Source: an uncultured Lachnospiraceae bacterium (GTDB lineage: Bacteria; Bacillota; Clostridia; Lachnospirales; Lachnospiraceae). From it: 64,000 bases of DNA. The position numbers and the translations under genes are program-made. The notes below the pieces were generated by a model. The model ran no database searches. It was not told the origin of the DNA and saw only the letters and a program-made list of their open reading frames with translations. Shown here piece after piece: positions 1 to 9,280 of the stretch. The stretch spans positions 1 to 64,000 of the forward strand of contig CAJUQO010000010.1 in the NCBI GenBank assembly GCA_910588295.1, given 5' to 3'. How positions within the stretch are numbered: position 1 is the stretch's first letter; the number at the start of each line of letters is the position of its first letter.

Positions 1-927
1 ATATGTACATTGACCATAAACCCTGCCATGGACCGGATGATTTATTTGCAGGAGTTCTCCCGGGGGAATACAAACCGAATCAGAAAGCAGAGCGATGCCC
101 TGGGGGGAAAGGGAACCCATGTCTCCGTGAATCTGGAAATCCTGCAATGCAGAAATAAGGCTTTTGGTATCGGTTATGGCGAGACGGGCCTGCGGATTGA
201 GGAGAAGCTGAAGGGTGAGTACATAGAATTGGAATTTTTGCATTATTCCAGCGGCAATTCCCGTACCAACTATGCGGTAGTGGAAGAAAACGGGTGCTGT
301 ACCCTTCTAAGCGGGAAGGGCAGAATCATTACCAAAGAAGAATGCGAAAATCTTTTGGAAAGGATGAATCGGGTGATGGAGCCGGGGGATATTCTGGTAT
401 TGTCCGGTGATGCTTCCAATACAGAGATCCCGCTCTTTTATATAGAAGTGATGGATCGGTTTGCCAACCGAGATGTGCGCATTTTTCTGGATTCGAGTTC
501 GGATAATCTGGTAGAGGGACTGAAGAGAAAACCGTTTCTGGTCAAACCCAATGAGGATGAACTCGGCCAGATCCTGGGGAAACCGGTAGAATCCGGGGAA
601 GCCGTGATAGAGGGTATCAGGAAGCTGGCCGGGATGGGGATCGGCTGTGTCGCCGTCACCTGCGGCGGCAGGGGATCCTATGTGTGGTATCAGGACGAAC
701 TGTACCGTATCCATCCGTTGGCGGTCCGGGTGATCAATACCATCGGCTGCGGGGACGCGTTTTTAAGCGGGATGGCTTACGGCTTTGACAGGGGGCTGCC
801 CTTTGAGAAGACTCTGCGCTATGCGGCGGCGGTATCTTCGGCTACGGCGGAATCAAACAGCACTGTGGGCTTTGACCTTGCGCGGGCCATGGAATTGAAG
901 GATCAGGTACATATTGAAAAGCTTTAG
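1..927 (+). CDS. PfkB-family sugar-phosphate kinase (1-phosphofructokinase/tagatose-6-P kinase-like), 5' end cut by window
   Basis: Likely phosphorylates a ketose phosphate with ATP in the cytoplasm. Position 1 is already in frame and reads ICTLTINPAMDR. Family members normally begin with Met followed by a TxTxNPAxD motif, so the true ATG probably lies about 3 nt before the window and the TTG at position 10 is not the start. Visible family features are NPAMDR (substrate loop), GGKGTHVS (sugar-binding loop, usually GGKGxN), a T/C-G-G-R-G segment, and the C-terminal NTIGCGDAFLSG, which holds the catalytic Asp and the anion hole. About 308 residues are visible, the normal length. The gene stops 101 nt before the binding-protein gene and may belong to the same operon. 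The substrate cannot be chosen from sequence; FruK- and LacC-type enzymes share these motifs. Confidence 0.85.
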   Translation: MCTLTINPAMDRMIYLQEFSRGNTNRIRKQSDALGGKGTHVSVNLEILQCRNKAFGIGYGETGLRIEEKLKGEYIELEFLHYSSGNSRTNYAVVEENGCCTLLSGKGRIITKEECENLLERMNRVMEPGDILVLSGDASNTEIPLFYIEVMDRFANRDVRIFLDSSSDNLVEGLKRKPFLVKPNEDELGQILGKPVESGEAVIEGIRKLAGMGIGCVAVTCGGRGSYVWYQDELYRIHPLAVRVINTIGCGDAFLSGMAYGFDRGLPFEKTLRYAAAVSSATAESNSTVGFDLARAMELKDQVHIEKL

Positions 928-1028
928 CAGGAATACTGTAAAAAATGCATGATTCAAATCATCAAACATTCAGAGAGACATTATTTGGCCCAAAGCCATT
1001 AATGAATAAAACAAAAGGAGTAAACAAA

Positions 1029-2147
1029 ATGAAAAAAGGAATGTTGAGAAAAGCATTTGGCATCGCCATGGCAGGCGCTATGGCTATCAGCATGGTTGGC
1101 TGCGGGGGCGGCGGAAACAGCAGCAGCGCGGCTCCGGCCTCAGAGCCCCAATCATCGGCCGCACCTGAGGCATCCGCCCCGGCAGAGCCCTCCAGCGCTC
1201 CCTCCGAGGCGGCCTCGGCGGTGGAGTCCGCGGTGAGCGCGGCTTCCGAGGCAGGTAAAACCGATATCACCATCGGCGTTTCCTGGTGTGCCATTGAGTC
1301 CCAGATGTGGGCAGAATACCAGAATACCATCAAAGCGGAGTGCGAGAGGGTGGGCGCCACCTATACAGAATCCGTGGCAGAGAACGATGTGCAGAAGCAG
1401 AACCAGCAGATTGAAGACTTTATTTCCCAAGGCGTGGATGCCATTATTATTGCTCCGGCTGACGGCGAGGCTGTGGTATCCGCCATCCAGGAGTGCAACG
1501 AGGCAAATATTCCGGTTATCATGGCAAACCGTGCGGCGGGCGAGGGCTGCGAAGTGTATGCGACCATCTCCAGCGATAACAAGGCCATGGTAAAACGTGA
1601 GATCGAATATATTGTATCCATCACTCCCGAAGGCACGAAATATCGCTGCCTGGAGCTGGTTGGTTCCCTGACGGACGTAAACGCCATTGCCCGTCAGGAG
1701 GGCTTTGAGGAGACGATTGCCGAGTATCCCGACGTGTTCGAGCTGGTTTCCACGGTTCCCACAGAGTGGAAGGGCGACCAGGCCCTGGCCGGCGTACAGA
1801 ATACCTTCTCTTCCGACGATACAGTAAACTTCATTTTCAGCCCCTCCGACGCCCTGCTTCCGTCCATTATTTCCGGTCTGCAGCAGCTTGACAAATACAA
1901 AAAGGTGGGCGAGGACGGCCATATCACGTTGGTGACCTTCGACGGCGCCGCCGACGCGGTAAATGCTATCCGCGACGGTTATGTGGATGTTGTGTCCGTA
2001 CAGGATGCCACGAACCAGGCTAAGCTCTGTGTAGAGGCCGCTGTGGACGCCGCCAACGGCAAGGAATCCAAGGATTACATTGATGCCGGTTTCGAGGTCA
2101 GCTCCGAAAATATTGAGTCTGAGTACAAAGATTTTACCGGATATTGA
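1029..2147 (+). CDS. Sugar ABC transporter substrate-binding lipoprotein (RbsB-like, periplasmic-binding-protein family 1)
   Basis: A 372-residue extracellular binding protein that would deliver a sugar to the permeases encoded next. The start is the ATG after AAAAGGAG (1013-1020). An in-frame ATG at 945 would add an unlikely 28-residue leader. The N-terminus has a basic segment, a hydrophobic stretch and the lipobox MVGC (lipidated Cys about residue 24). A low-complexity Ser/Ala/Pro/Glu linker to about residue 75 is typical of Gram-positive lipoproteins. The rest has the type 1 fold: ITIGVSW strand, QNQQIEDFISQGVDAIIIAPAD, a hinge around EYIVSI, and VTFDG near the C-terminus. The hairpin at 2211-2236 separates it from the permease gene and may favour high expression of the binding protein. 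The ligand is unknown. Confidence 0.9.
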   Translation: MKKGMLRKAFGIAMAGAMAISMVGCGGGGNSSSAAPASEPQSSAAPEASAPAEPSSAPSEAASAVESAVSAASEAGKTDITIGVSWCAIESQMWAEYQNTIKAECERVGATYTESVAENDVQKQNQQIEDFISQGVDAIIIAPADGEAVVSAIQECNEANIPVIMANRAAGEGCEVYATISSDNKAMVKREIEYIVSITPEGTKYRCLELVGSLTDVNAIARQEGFEETIAEYPDVFELVSTVPTEWKGDQALAGVQNTFSSDDTVNFIFSPSDALLPSIISGLQQLDKYKKVGEDGHITLVTFDGAADAVNAIRDGYVDVVSVQDATNQAKLCVEAAVDAANGKESKDYIDAGFEVSSENIESEYKDFTGY

Positions 2148-2210
2148 TGTTCCGGAGCTGGGGGGCGGTACATCCCGTCACTGACAGCTTTTGTATACTG
2201 AGGCATTCCT

Positions 2211-2236
2211 ATTGGGCAGATGTATGTCTGCCCAAT
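2211..2236 (+). terminator. Hairpin between binding-protein and permease genes (possible attenuator)
   Basis: A perfect 10-bp stem, ATTGGGCAGA / TCTGCCCAAT, with a 6-nt TGTATG loop. No real T-tract follows, only CCCTTATT, so partial termination or 3'-end protection of the binding-protein mRNA is more likely than full termination. Confidence 0.55.
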
Positions 2237-2263
2237 CCCTTATTAAGCAAGGTGGGTTAGAAC

Positions 2264-3229
2264 GTGAATACACTAAAAAAACTAAAATCAATTGATGCGA
2301 TCTACTGGTTTGTGGCAGTCTTTTTCCTCGCCGCGCTGATTTTTGTTCCGGGATTCGCGAACTTTGCTGCGTTGGAGCGGCTGTTGAGCCAGGGCTGTGT
2401 GTTGATCATCCTGGCCTGCGGCGTGCACCTTACGGTTTTAAACGGCGGCGTTGATTTTACCAGTACAGCCCTTCTCGCCCTGACAACGGTGGTGGGAGGA
2501 TCAATCATGAGTACGAAAGGACCCTTGGGAGGGTCGGCGGGGGCGCTGTTTCTCGGGCTTCTGGTGATGGTACTGCTTGGTCTGGGCTTTGGGGTGGTCA
2601 ACGGCTTTTCCATCACGACGTTTAAGATGCCGTCTTTCATCGTTACCATGGCCACACAGATGATTGTCAACGGCCTGGCAGTGGTTTATACGGGCGGTTC
2701 TTCCGTTACCGGTATGCCGAAGGCCTTTTTGAAATTCGGGAAGGGAAGCATATTTATCTTCCCATACCTGCTAATTGTCGCCGTGGGCGTTGCCGTAGCC
2801 ATGCATATCATTACCACCAAAACGCTGTTCGGCAGGCAGCTTTACGCAGTGGGTACGAATCACAAGGCAGCCCTGATCTCCGGGGTTTCCCCGCGCAAGA
2901 CGATTTTCAAGGCTTATGTTTTAAGCGGTATGTGCGCCGGCATCGCCGGCATTGTGATGCTGGCCTATATGCAAAGTGGTTCCGTCAATTACGGCAGTAC
3001 CATGTTTAACGATATCATGGGCAGTATTATCGTGGGCGGCACCAGCCCGGCCGGAGGGCGGGGCAAAATCGCCAATACGGTTATGGGCGCGCTTCTGATC
3101 ACCATGATCGACAGTGTCTTAAATATCCTTGGCATCCCGTATTATTTTATCACTTTGATCAAGGGCCTGATCATTCTTGCGGCTGCCAGTATTGACCTGA
3201 TCCGCATGGACAGGAGGACGGCGCGGTAA
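2264..3229 (+). CDS. Sugar ABC transporter permease (RbsC-like), first of two
   Basis: A 321-residue membrane protein of the ribose/galactose (CUT2) permease family. It would form half of the transmembrane channel with the second permease. The start is a GTG at 2264, preceded by AAGGTGGG. About eight to nine hydrophobic segments are visible. Family landmarks include NGGVDFTSTALLAL (canonical GGIDLSVG region), PSFIVTMATQMIVNG, FGRQLYAVGTN and GGTSPAGGRGKIANT. The GID motif is altered to GVDFT, so the protein is somewhat divergent. The ATPase gene begins 33 nt downstream. Confidence 0.9.
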   Translation: MNTLKKLKSIDAIYWFVAVFFLAALIFVPGFANFAALERLLSQGCVLIILACGVHLTVLNGGVDFTSTALLALTTVVGGSIMSTKGPLGGSAGALFLGLLVMVLLGLGFGVVNGFSITTFKMPSFIVTMATQMIVNGLAVVYTGGSSVTGMPKAFLKFGKGSIFIFPYLLIVAVGVAVAMHIITTKTLFGRQLYAVGTNHKAALISGVSPRKTIFKAYVLSGMCAGIAGIVMLAYMQSGSVNYGSTMFNDIMGSIIVGGTSPAGGRGKIANTVMGALLITMIDSVLNILGIPYYFITLIKGLIILAAASIDLIRMDRRTAR

Positions 3230-3262
3230 CGCACAGAGAGTTCAAATTAGGAGTGAGCACAG

Positions 3263-4774
3263 ATGAGTGAAATTGCATTGGAGTTAAAACATATTACGAA
3301 ATCCTTTGGCGAAGTCCAAGTGCTTAAGGATATCACTCTTACGCTGAAAAAAGGGCAGATCCTGGGTCTGGTGGGTGAGAACGGTGCGGGAAAATCAACG
3401 ATGATGAACGTGCTGGGCGGTATTTACCAGAAAAACAGTGGGGAGATATTCCTGGACGGCGCGGAATATACGCCTGCGAGCCCCAAGGACGCCGCCGCCG
3501 CGGGTATTGCTTTTGTACAGCAGGAGCTGAATCTTTTCACAAACCTGAGTGTGACGGAAAACCTGTTTATTACGGATATGCCCCGGAACAGACTGGGCAT
3601 CATAAGCGGACGGGACATGCGCAGGACGGTGGAGGAAAAATTAAAGGAGGTCGGCGCGGAGGAGATATCGCCGGAAGCCATTATTTCTACTCTGCCCATG
3701 GGCCAGCGGCAGTTGGTGGAAATCACGAAATCCATTATGGCGGAAGCCAGGATTATTATTTTTGACGAGCCCACCACTTCTCTGTCCAATACGGAGAAAG
3801 AAAAATTGTTCGGCATCATTAATAAGATGAAGGAGCAGGGGAAATCCATTATTTTTATATCCCATATCCTGGAGGATGTATTTGCCCGCACCGACGAGAT
3901 CGCCGTGCTCCGGGACGGAGAGATCATCTCCCAGCGGAAAACCAGTGAGGCAGATGCGGCCACCATTATTAAGGAGATGGTGGGACGGGAGCTGACCAAC
4001 ATTTACCCCACTTGTGAAAAGACCATCGGCGAGGTGGTTTTCGAGACCAAAGATATCTGTCAGGAGGGTCGTTTTGATAAGGTTAGCCTGCGTGTACGCG
4101 AGGGGGAAATCGTGGGCATTTTCGGGCTGATGGGTGCCGGGCGGACGGAATATCTGCGCTGCATTTTCGGGCTGGATCCCATGGATTCCGGCGAGGTGGT
4201 CTACAGGGGCAAAAGGATAGAGCCGGTGGATCCCGAAAATTGTATCAAAAACGGTATGGCGCTGATTACGGAAAACCGTCGGGAGGAAGGTCTTTTGCTG
4301 CCCAAAACCCTGCGGGAAAATATTGTTCTGTCAAGCCTGAAGGGGCACAGGAAAGAGAAAAGCAGCTTCTTTATGAACGCGGGGAAGGAGAGGGAGAGCA
4401 CGGCCAAAATGACAGAGGATCTGCGCATTAAGACCTTTGACCCCAATGTCCAGACGGCGGGTACTCTTTCCGGAGGAAACCAGCAAAAGGTAGTATTTGC
4501 CAAATGGGTGCTGTCTGACCCGAAGGTGTTTTTGCTGGATGAGCCTACCAAAGGTGTGGACGTGGGTGCAAAATATGAGATTTACACCATCATACAGGAT
4601 CTGGCCAAACAGAATTCAGCGGTCATTATGGTTTCTTCAGAGGTGGAGGAACTGATGGGCGTCTGCGACAGGATCCTGGTCATGAATAATAACCGGTTCA
4701 CCGGGGAGCTGACCAGAGAGATGGATTACTCGGCCGAAGAGATTATGAAATACGCTGTAGGAGGTGCCATGTGA
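3263..4774 (+). CDS. Sugar ABC transporter ATP-binding protein (RbsA-like, two fused nucleotide-binding domains)
   Basis: A 503-residue cytoplasmic ATPase that powers the importer. Domain 1 has Walker A GENGAGKST, signature LPMGQRQLVE and Walker B IIIFDEPTTS. Domain 2 has a degenerate Walker A (GLMGAGRTE), signature LSGGNQQKV, and Walker B FLLDEPTKGVD. This asymmetry is normal for RbsA/MglA-type proteins, in which the second site is non-canonical. Length and domain order match the family. Its TGA shares one base with the ATG of the following permease, indicating translational coupling. Confidence 0.95.
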   Translation: MSEIALELKHITKSFGEVQVLKDITLTLKKGQILGLVGENGAGKSTMMNVLGGIYQKNSGEIFLDGAEYTPASPKDAAAAGIAFVQQELNLFTNLSVTENLFITDMPRNRLGIISGRDMRRTVEEKLKEVGAEEISPEAIISTLPMGQRQLVEITKSIMAEARIIIFDEPTTSLSNTEKEKLFGIINKMKEQGKSIIFISHILEDVFARTDEIAVLRDGEIISQRKTSEADAATIIKEMVGRELTNIYPTCEKTIGEVVFETKDICQEGRFDKVSLRVREGEIVGIFGLMGAGRTEYLRCIFGLDPMDSGEVVYRGKRIEPVDPENCIKNGMALITENRREEGLLLPKTLRENIVLSSLKGHRKEKSSFFMNAGKERESTAKMTEDLRIKTFDPNVQTAGTLSGGNQQKVVFAKWVLSDPKVFLLDEPTKGVDVGAKYEIYTIIQDLAKQNSAVIMVSSEVEELMGVCDRILVMNNNRFTGELTREMDYSAEEIMKYAVGGAM

Positions 4775-5757
4775 TGGAGAAAGTTGCAGCAAGAGCCGGG
4801 AAAGAGACGGCAGGGAGAAGCGCGAAAGGGTTGTTCATGGATTATGGGATATATCTGATCCTGATTGCCATGATTATCTTTTTTACCGTACAGAGGCCAA
4901 ATTTCCTGACGGTCAGTAATATTTTATTGATTTTGAGGACATCCTCGGTGCTGGGTATTGCCTGTGTCGGCATGTTTTTTGTACTGATCGTGGCCGGCAT
5001 AGATATATCTGTGTCAATGAATATGTATATATCGGCGGTGGTAGGCGGCACATTTCTAAACAATCTTGGTATGCCGCTGATTGTATGCTTTCTTGCCTCC
5101 GGTGTATGCGGGCTTCTGATCGGTTCAATCAACGGTTTTTTTGTTACAAAGGTGAAAATCGTCCCCTTTATTGTGACGCTGGCCACGTACTCCGTCGCCC
5201 GTGGCATGGCCCTGTTCCTCACAAATCAGCAGATGATGTTTCTGGACAATAAGGTCATGGAGCTGGCCAGTGCAAAATTCCTGGGGATATCCGCTTTCGT
5301 ATTTATCTTCCTGGGAATTGTCGTGATCGCCCATACGGTGCTGACCCGTACTCAGTTTGGCCGTCAGCTCTACGCCTGTGGCAACAACCTGCAGGGAGCT
5401 AACAAGATGGGGATCAACGGGCCGCGGACGGTATTTTTTGCCTATATGATCTGCGGAGCCCTGTGCGGGATCGCCGGTATGCTGAGCGCCTGTAATCTGG
5501 GCGTTATCAATCCGAATTTCTCTCAGGGAGATGAATTTGTGGTCATTTCCTCGTCCGTCATTGGCGGCGCCAGCCTTTTTGGCGGGAAGGGCCGGGTGTT
5601 TCCGGGGGCTATCATCGGTATCGTTATGGTGCAGGCAATTATCAACGGCCTGACAATGATCGGCGCGTCCGCCTATGTGTATACCATTTTCCGTGGTGTG
5701 ATCATATTTATTGCGGTTATGGTGGACAGTATTAAGTTCAGCGGAGAAATTCGCTGA
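4774..5757 (+). CDS. Sugar ABC transporter permease (RbsC-like), second of two
   Basis: A 327-residue CUT2-family permease. The start is taken as the ATG at 4774, which shares its A with the TGA of the ATPase gene. A GTG three bases upstream is also in frame. Motifs: VAGIDISVSMNM (canonical G-I-D-x-S), KIVPFIVTLATYSVARG, FGRQLYACGNN and GGASLFGGKGRVFPGAI. It differs clearly from the first permease, so the channel is probably a heterodimer, unlike RbsC, which is a homodimer. This is the last transporter gene before the DeoR regulator. Confidence 0.92.
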   Translation: MEKVAARAGKETAGRSAKGLFMDYGIYLILIAMIIFFTVQRPNFLTVSNILLILRTSSVLGIACVGMFFVLIVAGIDISVSMNMYISAVVGGTFLNNLGMPLIVCFLASGVCGLLIGSINGFFVTKVKIVPFIVTLATYSVARGMALFLTNQQMMFLDNKVMELASAKFLGISAFVFIFLGIVVIAHTVLTRTQFGRQLYACGNNLQGANKMGINGPRTVFFAYMICGALCGIAGMLSACNLGVINPNFSQGDEFVVISSSVIGGASLFGGKGRVFPGAIIGIVMVQAIINGLTMIGASAYVYTIFRGVIIFIAVMVDSIKFSGEIR

Positions 5758-5808
5758 TGCGGGTTCCGAGATTGCAAAAAAGGATTCTTTACGTTAAAAT
5801 ATAAAAGA

Positions 5809-5837
5809 TTATGTTACCTACACTATAGAAATATTAA
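5809..5837 (+). promoter_or_regulatory. Candidate promoter for the DeoR-kinase operon
   Basis: TTATGT at 5809-5814 and TATTAA at 5832-5837, with a 17-nt spacer, in an AT-rich stretch 26 nt before the regulator start. Matches to consensus are moderate. Confidence 0.35.
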
Positions 5838-5862
5838 TTAATTTCACGAGGGGAGAGTACAA

Positions 5863-6666
5863 ATGGGCGTAAAGGATTTCGGTATTGAGAGGAAACAGCA
5901 GATATTGGAGCGTCTGGAAGTCCTGGGACGGATCCAGGTGTCAGATCTGGCCAGGGAACTGGATGTGAGTAAGGAGACCCTGCGCAAGGATTTGAGCGAG
6001 CTTGAGCAGGAAAAGCTGCTCAAGCGCACCCATGGCGGCGCGGTGGGACTGAAGCAGTCCGTCGAGCCTTCCGAGATAAAATATATATACAGAGTAAAAC
6101 AGTGCGCAAGGGAAAAGGAACGCATATGCAGAAAAGCGGCTTCACTGGTTCAGGATGGCGATACTATTTTTGTGGATAATAGTTCCACCAATCTTGCGCT
6201 CTTGAAATATATTGATCCGTCCTGTAAAGTGACAGTGATTACCAATTCCGTGCGGGTGCTGCTGGAGGATAATTTCAGTATGTCAAACAGCCATACCGTC
6301 ATATCTCTGGGGGGGATTTTTCGCCGTGATTTTTTCTCCTGCGTGGGGGACTTCGCTAATGAAATGGCGAGAAAATTCCACCCTAACAGAGCTTTTTTGT
6401 CGGCCTATGGGTTGGGGGAGGACGGTACGATCTATGATATCAGTATGTATGAAACGGAAGTGAAGAAGTTTTTTATGCAGGCGTCGGATCAGGTGTATCT
6501 TACCGCGGATCATACGAAGATCAACCGGAGCGGCGGGGCCATTTTGGCTACCCTGGATCTGGTGGATTACCTGATCTGCGACAGGGGCCTGACGGATGCT
6601 CAGACGGAGACGCTCCAAAGTTTTGATGTGGAGCTCATCGTTGCGGATGGGCAAGAGGGGACATGA
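5863..6666 (+). CDS. DeoR/GlpR-family transcriptional regulator
   Basis: A 267-residue regulator. The N-terminal winged helix-turn-helix (residues about 6-60) includes ERKQQILERL, VSDLARELDVSKETLRKDL and the signature KRTHGGAV. The C-terminal sugar-phosphate sensing domain is of the DeoR_C (isomerase-like) type, with DGDTIFVDNSSTN, TVITNS, SLGG and YLTADHTK. Members normally repress sugar operons and release DNA on binding a phosphorylated intermediate. It sits between the transporter and the enzymes and overlaps the kinase start by 4 nt (ATGA), so it probably controls this cluster. The start is the ATG after AGGGGAGAG. Confidence 0.93.
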   Translation: MGVKDFGIERKQQILERLEVLGRIQVSDLARELDVSKETLRKDLSELEQEKLLKRTHGGAVGLKQSVEPSEIKYIYRVKQCAREKERICRKAASLVQDGDTIFVDNSSTNLALLKYIDPSCKVTVITNSVRVLLEDNFSMSNSHTVISLGGIFRRDFFSCVGDFANEMARKFHPNRAFLSAYGLGEDGTIYDISMYETEVKKFFMQASDQVYLTADHTKINRSGGAILATLDLVDYLICDRGLTDAQTETLQSFDVELIVADGQEGT

Positions 6667-8138
6667 GATATTTAGGATTTGATTTAGGCGCAAGCAGTGG
6701 GAAAATGATGGCGGGGTCTTTGGACGGCCATAAACTTAAGACGGAAATCATTCATCGCTTTTCAAACAGGCAGACGATGATGGCAGGCGGTCTGTATTGG
6801 GATATAGTCAGTATTTACCGGAATCTGGAACAGGGGATAAAGAAAGCACACAGGGAGGCGGAAGTGTTCAGTGTGGGCATTGATTCTTTCTGTAACGATT
6901 TTGGCCTGATTGATTCCGGGGGCCGCCTTTTTAATCAGGTCAGACACTACCGTGACACGAGAACGGAGCGTCACGCGGAAAAAATTTACAAAAAAACGCC
7001 GAAAAAAATGCTCTACGAGATTACCGGCAGCCAGATCGCGCTGTTTAACACATCCATGCAGATGGCCGCCATGGCCTATGAGGGGGAAAGGTTCCTGCTG
7101 GAAGGCTGCGACTGTGCCCTGCTGATACCGGATTTGCTTGGGTATCTGCTCACGGGGGAAAAGCATACAGAGTATACGCTGGCCTCCGTGACGCAGCTTC
7201 TGGACTATCGGACGGGAACCTGGTCAGGAGAGCTGATGGACAGCTTGGGCATCCGGAAGGGGATTTTCCCTGATATCGTGGAAACGGGAACCGTCACCGG
7301 GAAGATCCGTGGGGAGGGCCTGCCGGAGGGGGATGTGCGCGTCGTGGCCGTGGCGGGACATGATACGGCGTCCGCCGTGGCGGCGCTGCCCACGGACAAA
7401 GACTGTGTAGGTTATATCAGCAGCGGAACCTGGTCTATCGTAGGCACGGAGGTAAATGAGCCGCGGCTGACCGAGGAGGCTTACAGAGCCAATATCGCCT
7501 ATGAGGGCGGCGTGGATCATCGCTATAGGATGATTAAAAATGTCATGGGGCTTTGGATACTGCAGGAATGTTTGGCGGATTATCGTGAAAAATGGGGGAA
7601 GGAACTATCTTACGGGGAGGTTGACCGGCTTGTGGCGGATGCGGAACCGTGGCGTTTTTTTCTTGATCCGGATGATCCTTCCTTCTATATGCCGGGAAAT
7701 ATGTTGAAAAAGGTTTCGGAATACTGTGTGCGCACGGGCCAGGGGGAGGTGGATTCCCTTGGGGCGGCGATTCGCGCGGTCATGGAGGGGCTGGCTTTCA
7801 AATACCGTATGGCGTTTGAACTGCTGGAGCAGATCATCGGTTACCGATTGGAGGAAATCTACATCCTTGGCGGAGGCGGGCAGAATCGGACGCTGAACCG
7901 TTTTGTGGCGGAAGCATGTGACAGGCCGGTGTATGCGGGGCCCTTCGAGGCGGCTCTGGCAGGGAATCTGCTTGTGCAGATGCAAAGCTCCGGCGAGATA
8001 TCAGGTCTGAAAGAAGGCCGGGGCATCATACGGGATTCTTTTGAGATACTGGAGTTTTGCCCGGAGCAGGGGCGTTTGTGGGATGAGCAGTATGGAACGT
8101 GGAAAAATGTGACGGGAGAAAAGGAGAAAGGATTATGA
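6663..8138 (+). CDS. FGGY-family carbohydrate kinase, rhamnulokinase (RhaB)-like
   Basis: A 491-residue cytoplasmic ketose kinase. The N-terminal actin-like domain starts with GFDLGASSGKMM (phosphate-binding loop) and has SVGIDSFCNDFGL, the catalytic Asp region, and DLLGYLLTG. The C-terminal domain has the GHDTASAVAALP turn, ISSGTWSIVGTE, NVMGLWILQEC and ILGGGGQNRTLN, all close to RhaB. No rhamnose isomerase or rhamnulose-1-phosphate aldolase lies nearby, so L-rhamnulose is unlikely to be the substrate. With UlaE downstream, an L-ketopentose such as L-xylulose or L-ribulose is a reasonable inference. The gene is coupled by 4-nt overlaps to both neighbours. Confidence 0.9.
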   Translation: MRYLGFDLGASSGKMMAGSLDGHKLKTEIIHRFSNRQTMMAGGLYWDIVSIYRNLEQGIKKAHREAEVFSVGIDSFCNDFGLIDSGGRLFNQVRHYRDTRTERHAEKIYKKTPKKMLYEITGSQIALFNTSMQMAAMAYEGERFLLEGCDCALLIPDLLGYLLTGEKHTEYTLASVTQLLDYRTGTWSGELMDSLGIRKGIFPDIVETGTVTGKIRGEGLPEGDVRVVAVAGHDTASAVAALPTDKDCVGYISSGTWSIVGTEVNEPRLTEEAYRANIAYEGGVDHRYRMIKNVMGLWILQECLADYREKWGKELSYGEVDRLVADAEPWRFFLDPDDPSFYMPGNMLKKVSEYCVRTGQGEVDSLGAAIRAVMEGLAFKYRMAFELLEQIIGYRLEEIYILGGGGQNRTLNRFVAEACDRPVYAGPFEAALAGNLLVQMQSSGEISGLKEGRGIIRDSFEILEFCPEQGRLWDEQYGTWKNVTGEKEKGL

Positions 8139-9232
8139 CGGAAGAATTAAAAGAAAAATTTGCCAGAGTCAGAAAAATGATGCGGGAGGAAGGGCTGGAC
8201 GGCGTGCTTCTCTCAGCCATCCATAATTTTTACTGGATCACCGGGGGGAAGGGCGATATGGTGGACAGAAGCTGCGGTCATGCTTCCGCTCGTATACTGA
8301 TTCTGGAAGATAAATCCTATGCGGTGTGCAATTCCAGTGAAAGGTACCGGGTTTTTGAGGAAGAGCTGACCGACGGAAGCTTTGAGCTGATCGGATTTCG
8401 GTGGCATGAGGACGAGGCGGAAGCCCTGGAACCGTATATCGGCGGAAAAAAGATCGGCAGCGATAACGGCGTCTACGGAACCCGGGATATTTCCGGTAAA
8501 ATACAGGCTCTGCGGTATGTACTGACCGGGGCGGAGGAAAAACGCATGGACGAGATCGGCCCGGAAGCAGCGCGGATCCTGGAGGATTCGGTACGGGATA
8601 TCCGGCCCGGAGAGACGGAGCACGAGGCGGCCGGGCGCGTCGTCGGCCGACTGCTGGCCAGGGGCTACGCCGTGCCGGTGGTTCTGGTGGCCTCCGATGA
8701 GCGGCTTTTGAAATATCGCCACCCTCTGCCCACGGGCAAGAAAATAGAAAAAAGCGCGATGATCGCCATCTGCGCCCAGAAATATGGCCTCACCGTGTCC
8801 ATCAGCAGGATCACGTCCTTTGAGCCGCTGTCTGAAGAGATACGGAAAAAATATGAGGCCCTGCTTAAGATTGACGCCACGTATATTCTGAATACAAAGG
8901 CCGGAACGCCGGCCCGCGACATATTGGAAAAGGGCTATGCCGTTTACAAAGAGTCGGGCTATGAGGAGGATTTCCATCTGCACCATCAGGGCGGCGCCCT
9001 CGGCTATCTGACGCGGGACTACTGCGCGAATTTCCGGACGGAGGATGTGGCGCTGGATCATCAGGGATTTTCCTGGAATCCGACTATCGCCGGCGTAAAA
9101 CTGGAGGACACCTATGTGGTCAGCGGGGATGAGCAGCGGATTATCTCCTATACGGGGAACTGGGTGTATCGTGACGTAACCATTGACGGAAAGACGGTTC
9201 GAAGACCGGACATTCTGGTGCAGGAATTGTGA
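8135..9232 (+). CDS. M24 (aminopeptidase P/creatinase-fold) family protein, probably without metallopeptidase activity
   Basis: A 365-residue protein with the creatinase-like N-terminal domain (about residues 1-130) and the pita-bread M24 domain. The start is the ATG after AAAGGAGAAAGG. It overlaps the kinase stop by 4 nt. In a motif alignment by eye, three of the five expected metal ligands are replaced. The first Asp becomes Cys in IAICAQKYG, the Asp of the D-x-x-R motif becomes Ser in SISRIT, and the first C-terminal Glu becomes Asn in FSWNPTIAG. The His in HHQGGALG and the final Glu in VKLEDTYVV remain. A binding or non-peptidase role is therefore likely. Such homologues are known in carbohydrate operons, but their role is unclear to me. 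Confidence 0.82.
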   Translation: MTEELKEKFARVRKMMREEGLDGVLLSAIHNFYWITGGKGDMVDRSCGHASARILILEDKSYAVCNSSERYRVFEEELTDGSFELIGFRWHEDEAEALEPYIGGKKIGSDNGVYGTRDISGKIQALRYVLTGAEEKRMDEIGPEAARILEDSVRDIRPGETEHEAAGRVVGRLLARGYAVPVVLVASDERLLKYRHPLPTGKKIEKSAMIAICAQKYGLTVSISRITSFEPLSEEIRKKYEALLKIDATYILNTKAGTPARDILEKGYAVYKESGYEEDFHLHHQGGALGYLTRDYCANFRTEDVALDHQGFSWNPTIAGVKLEDTYVVSGDEQRIISYTGNWVYRDVTIDGKTVRRPDILVQEL

Positions 9233-9280
9233 GGCCTTGTCAGTCGAATCGTTACGGTAAAATAGAGTTAAGGAGGAATT

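Noticed and set aside
10..927. TTG at position 10 as the true start of the first kinase
   Set aside because: The conserved TxTxNPA motif begins before it, and position 1 is in frame with family sequence, so the start is outside the window.
6663..8138. Calling this gene rhaB as part of L-rhamnose use
   Set aside because: No rhamnose isomerase, aldolase or mutarotase lies nearby, and the following genes act on pentulose phosphates.
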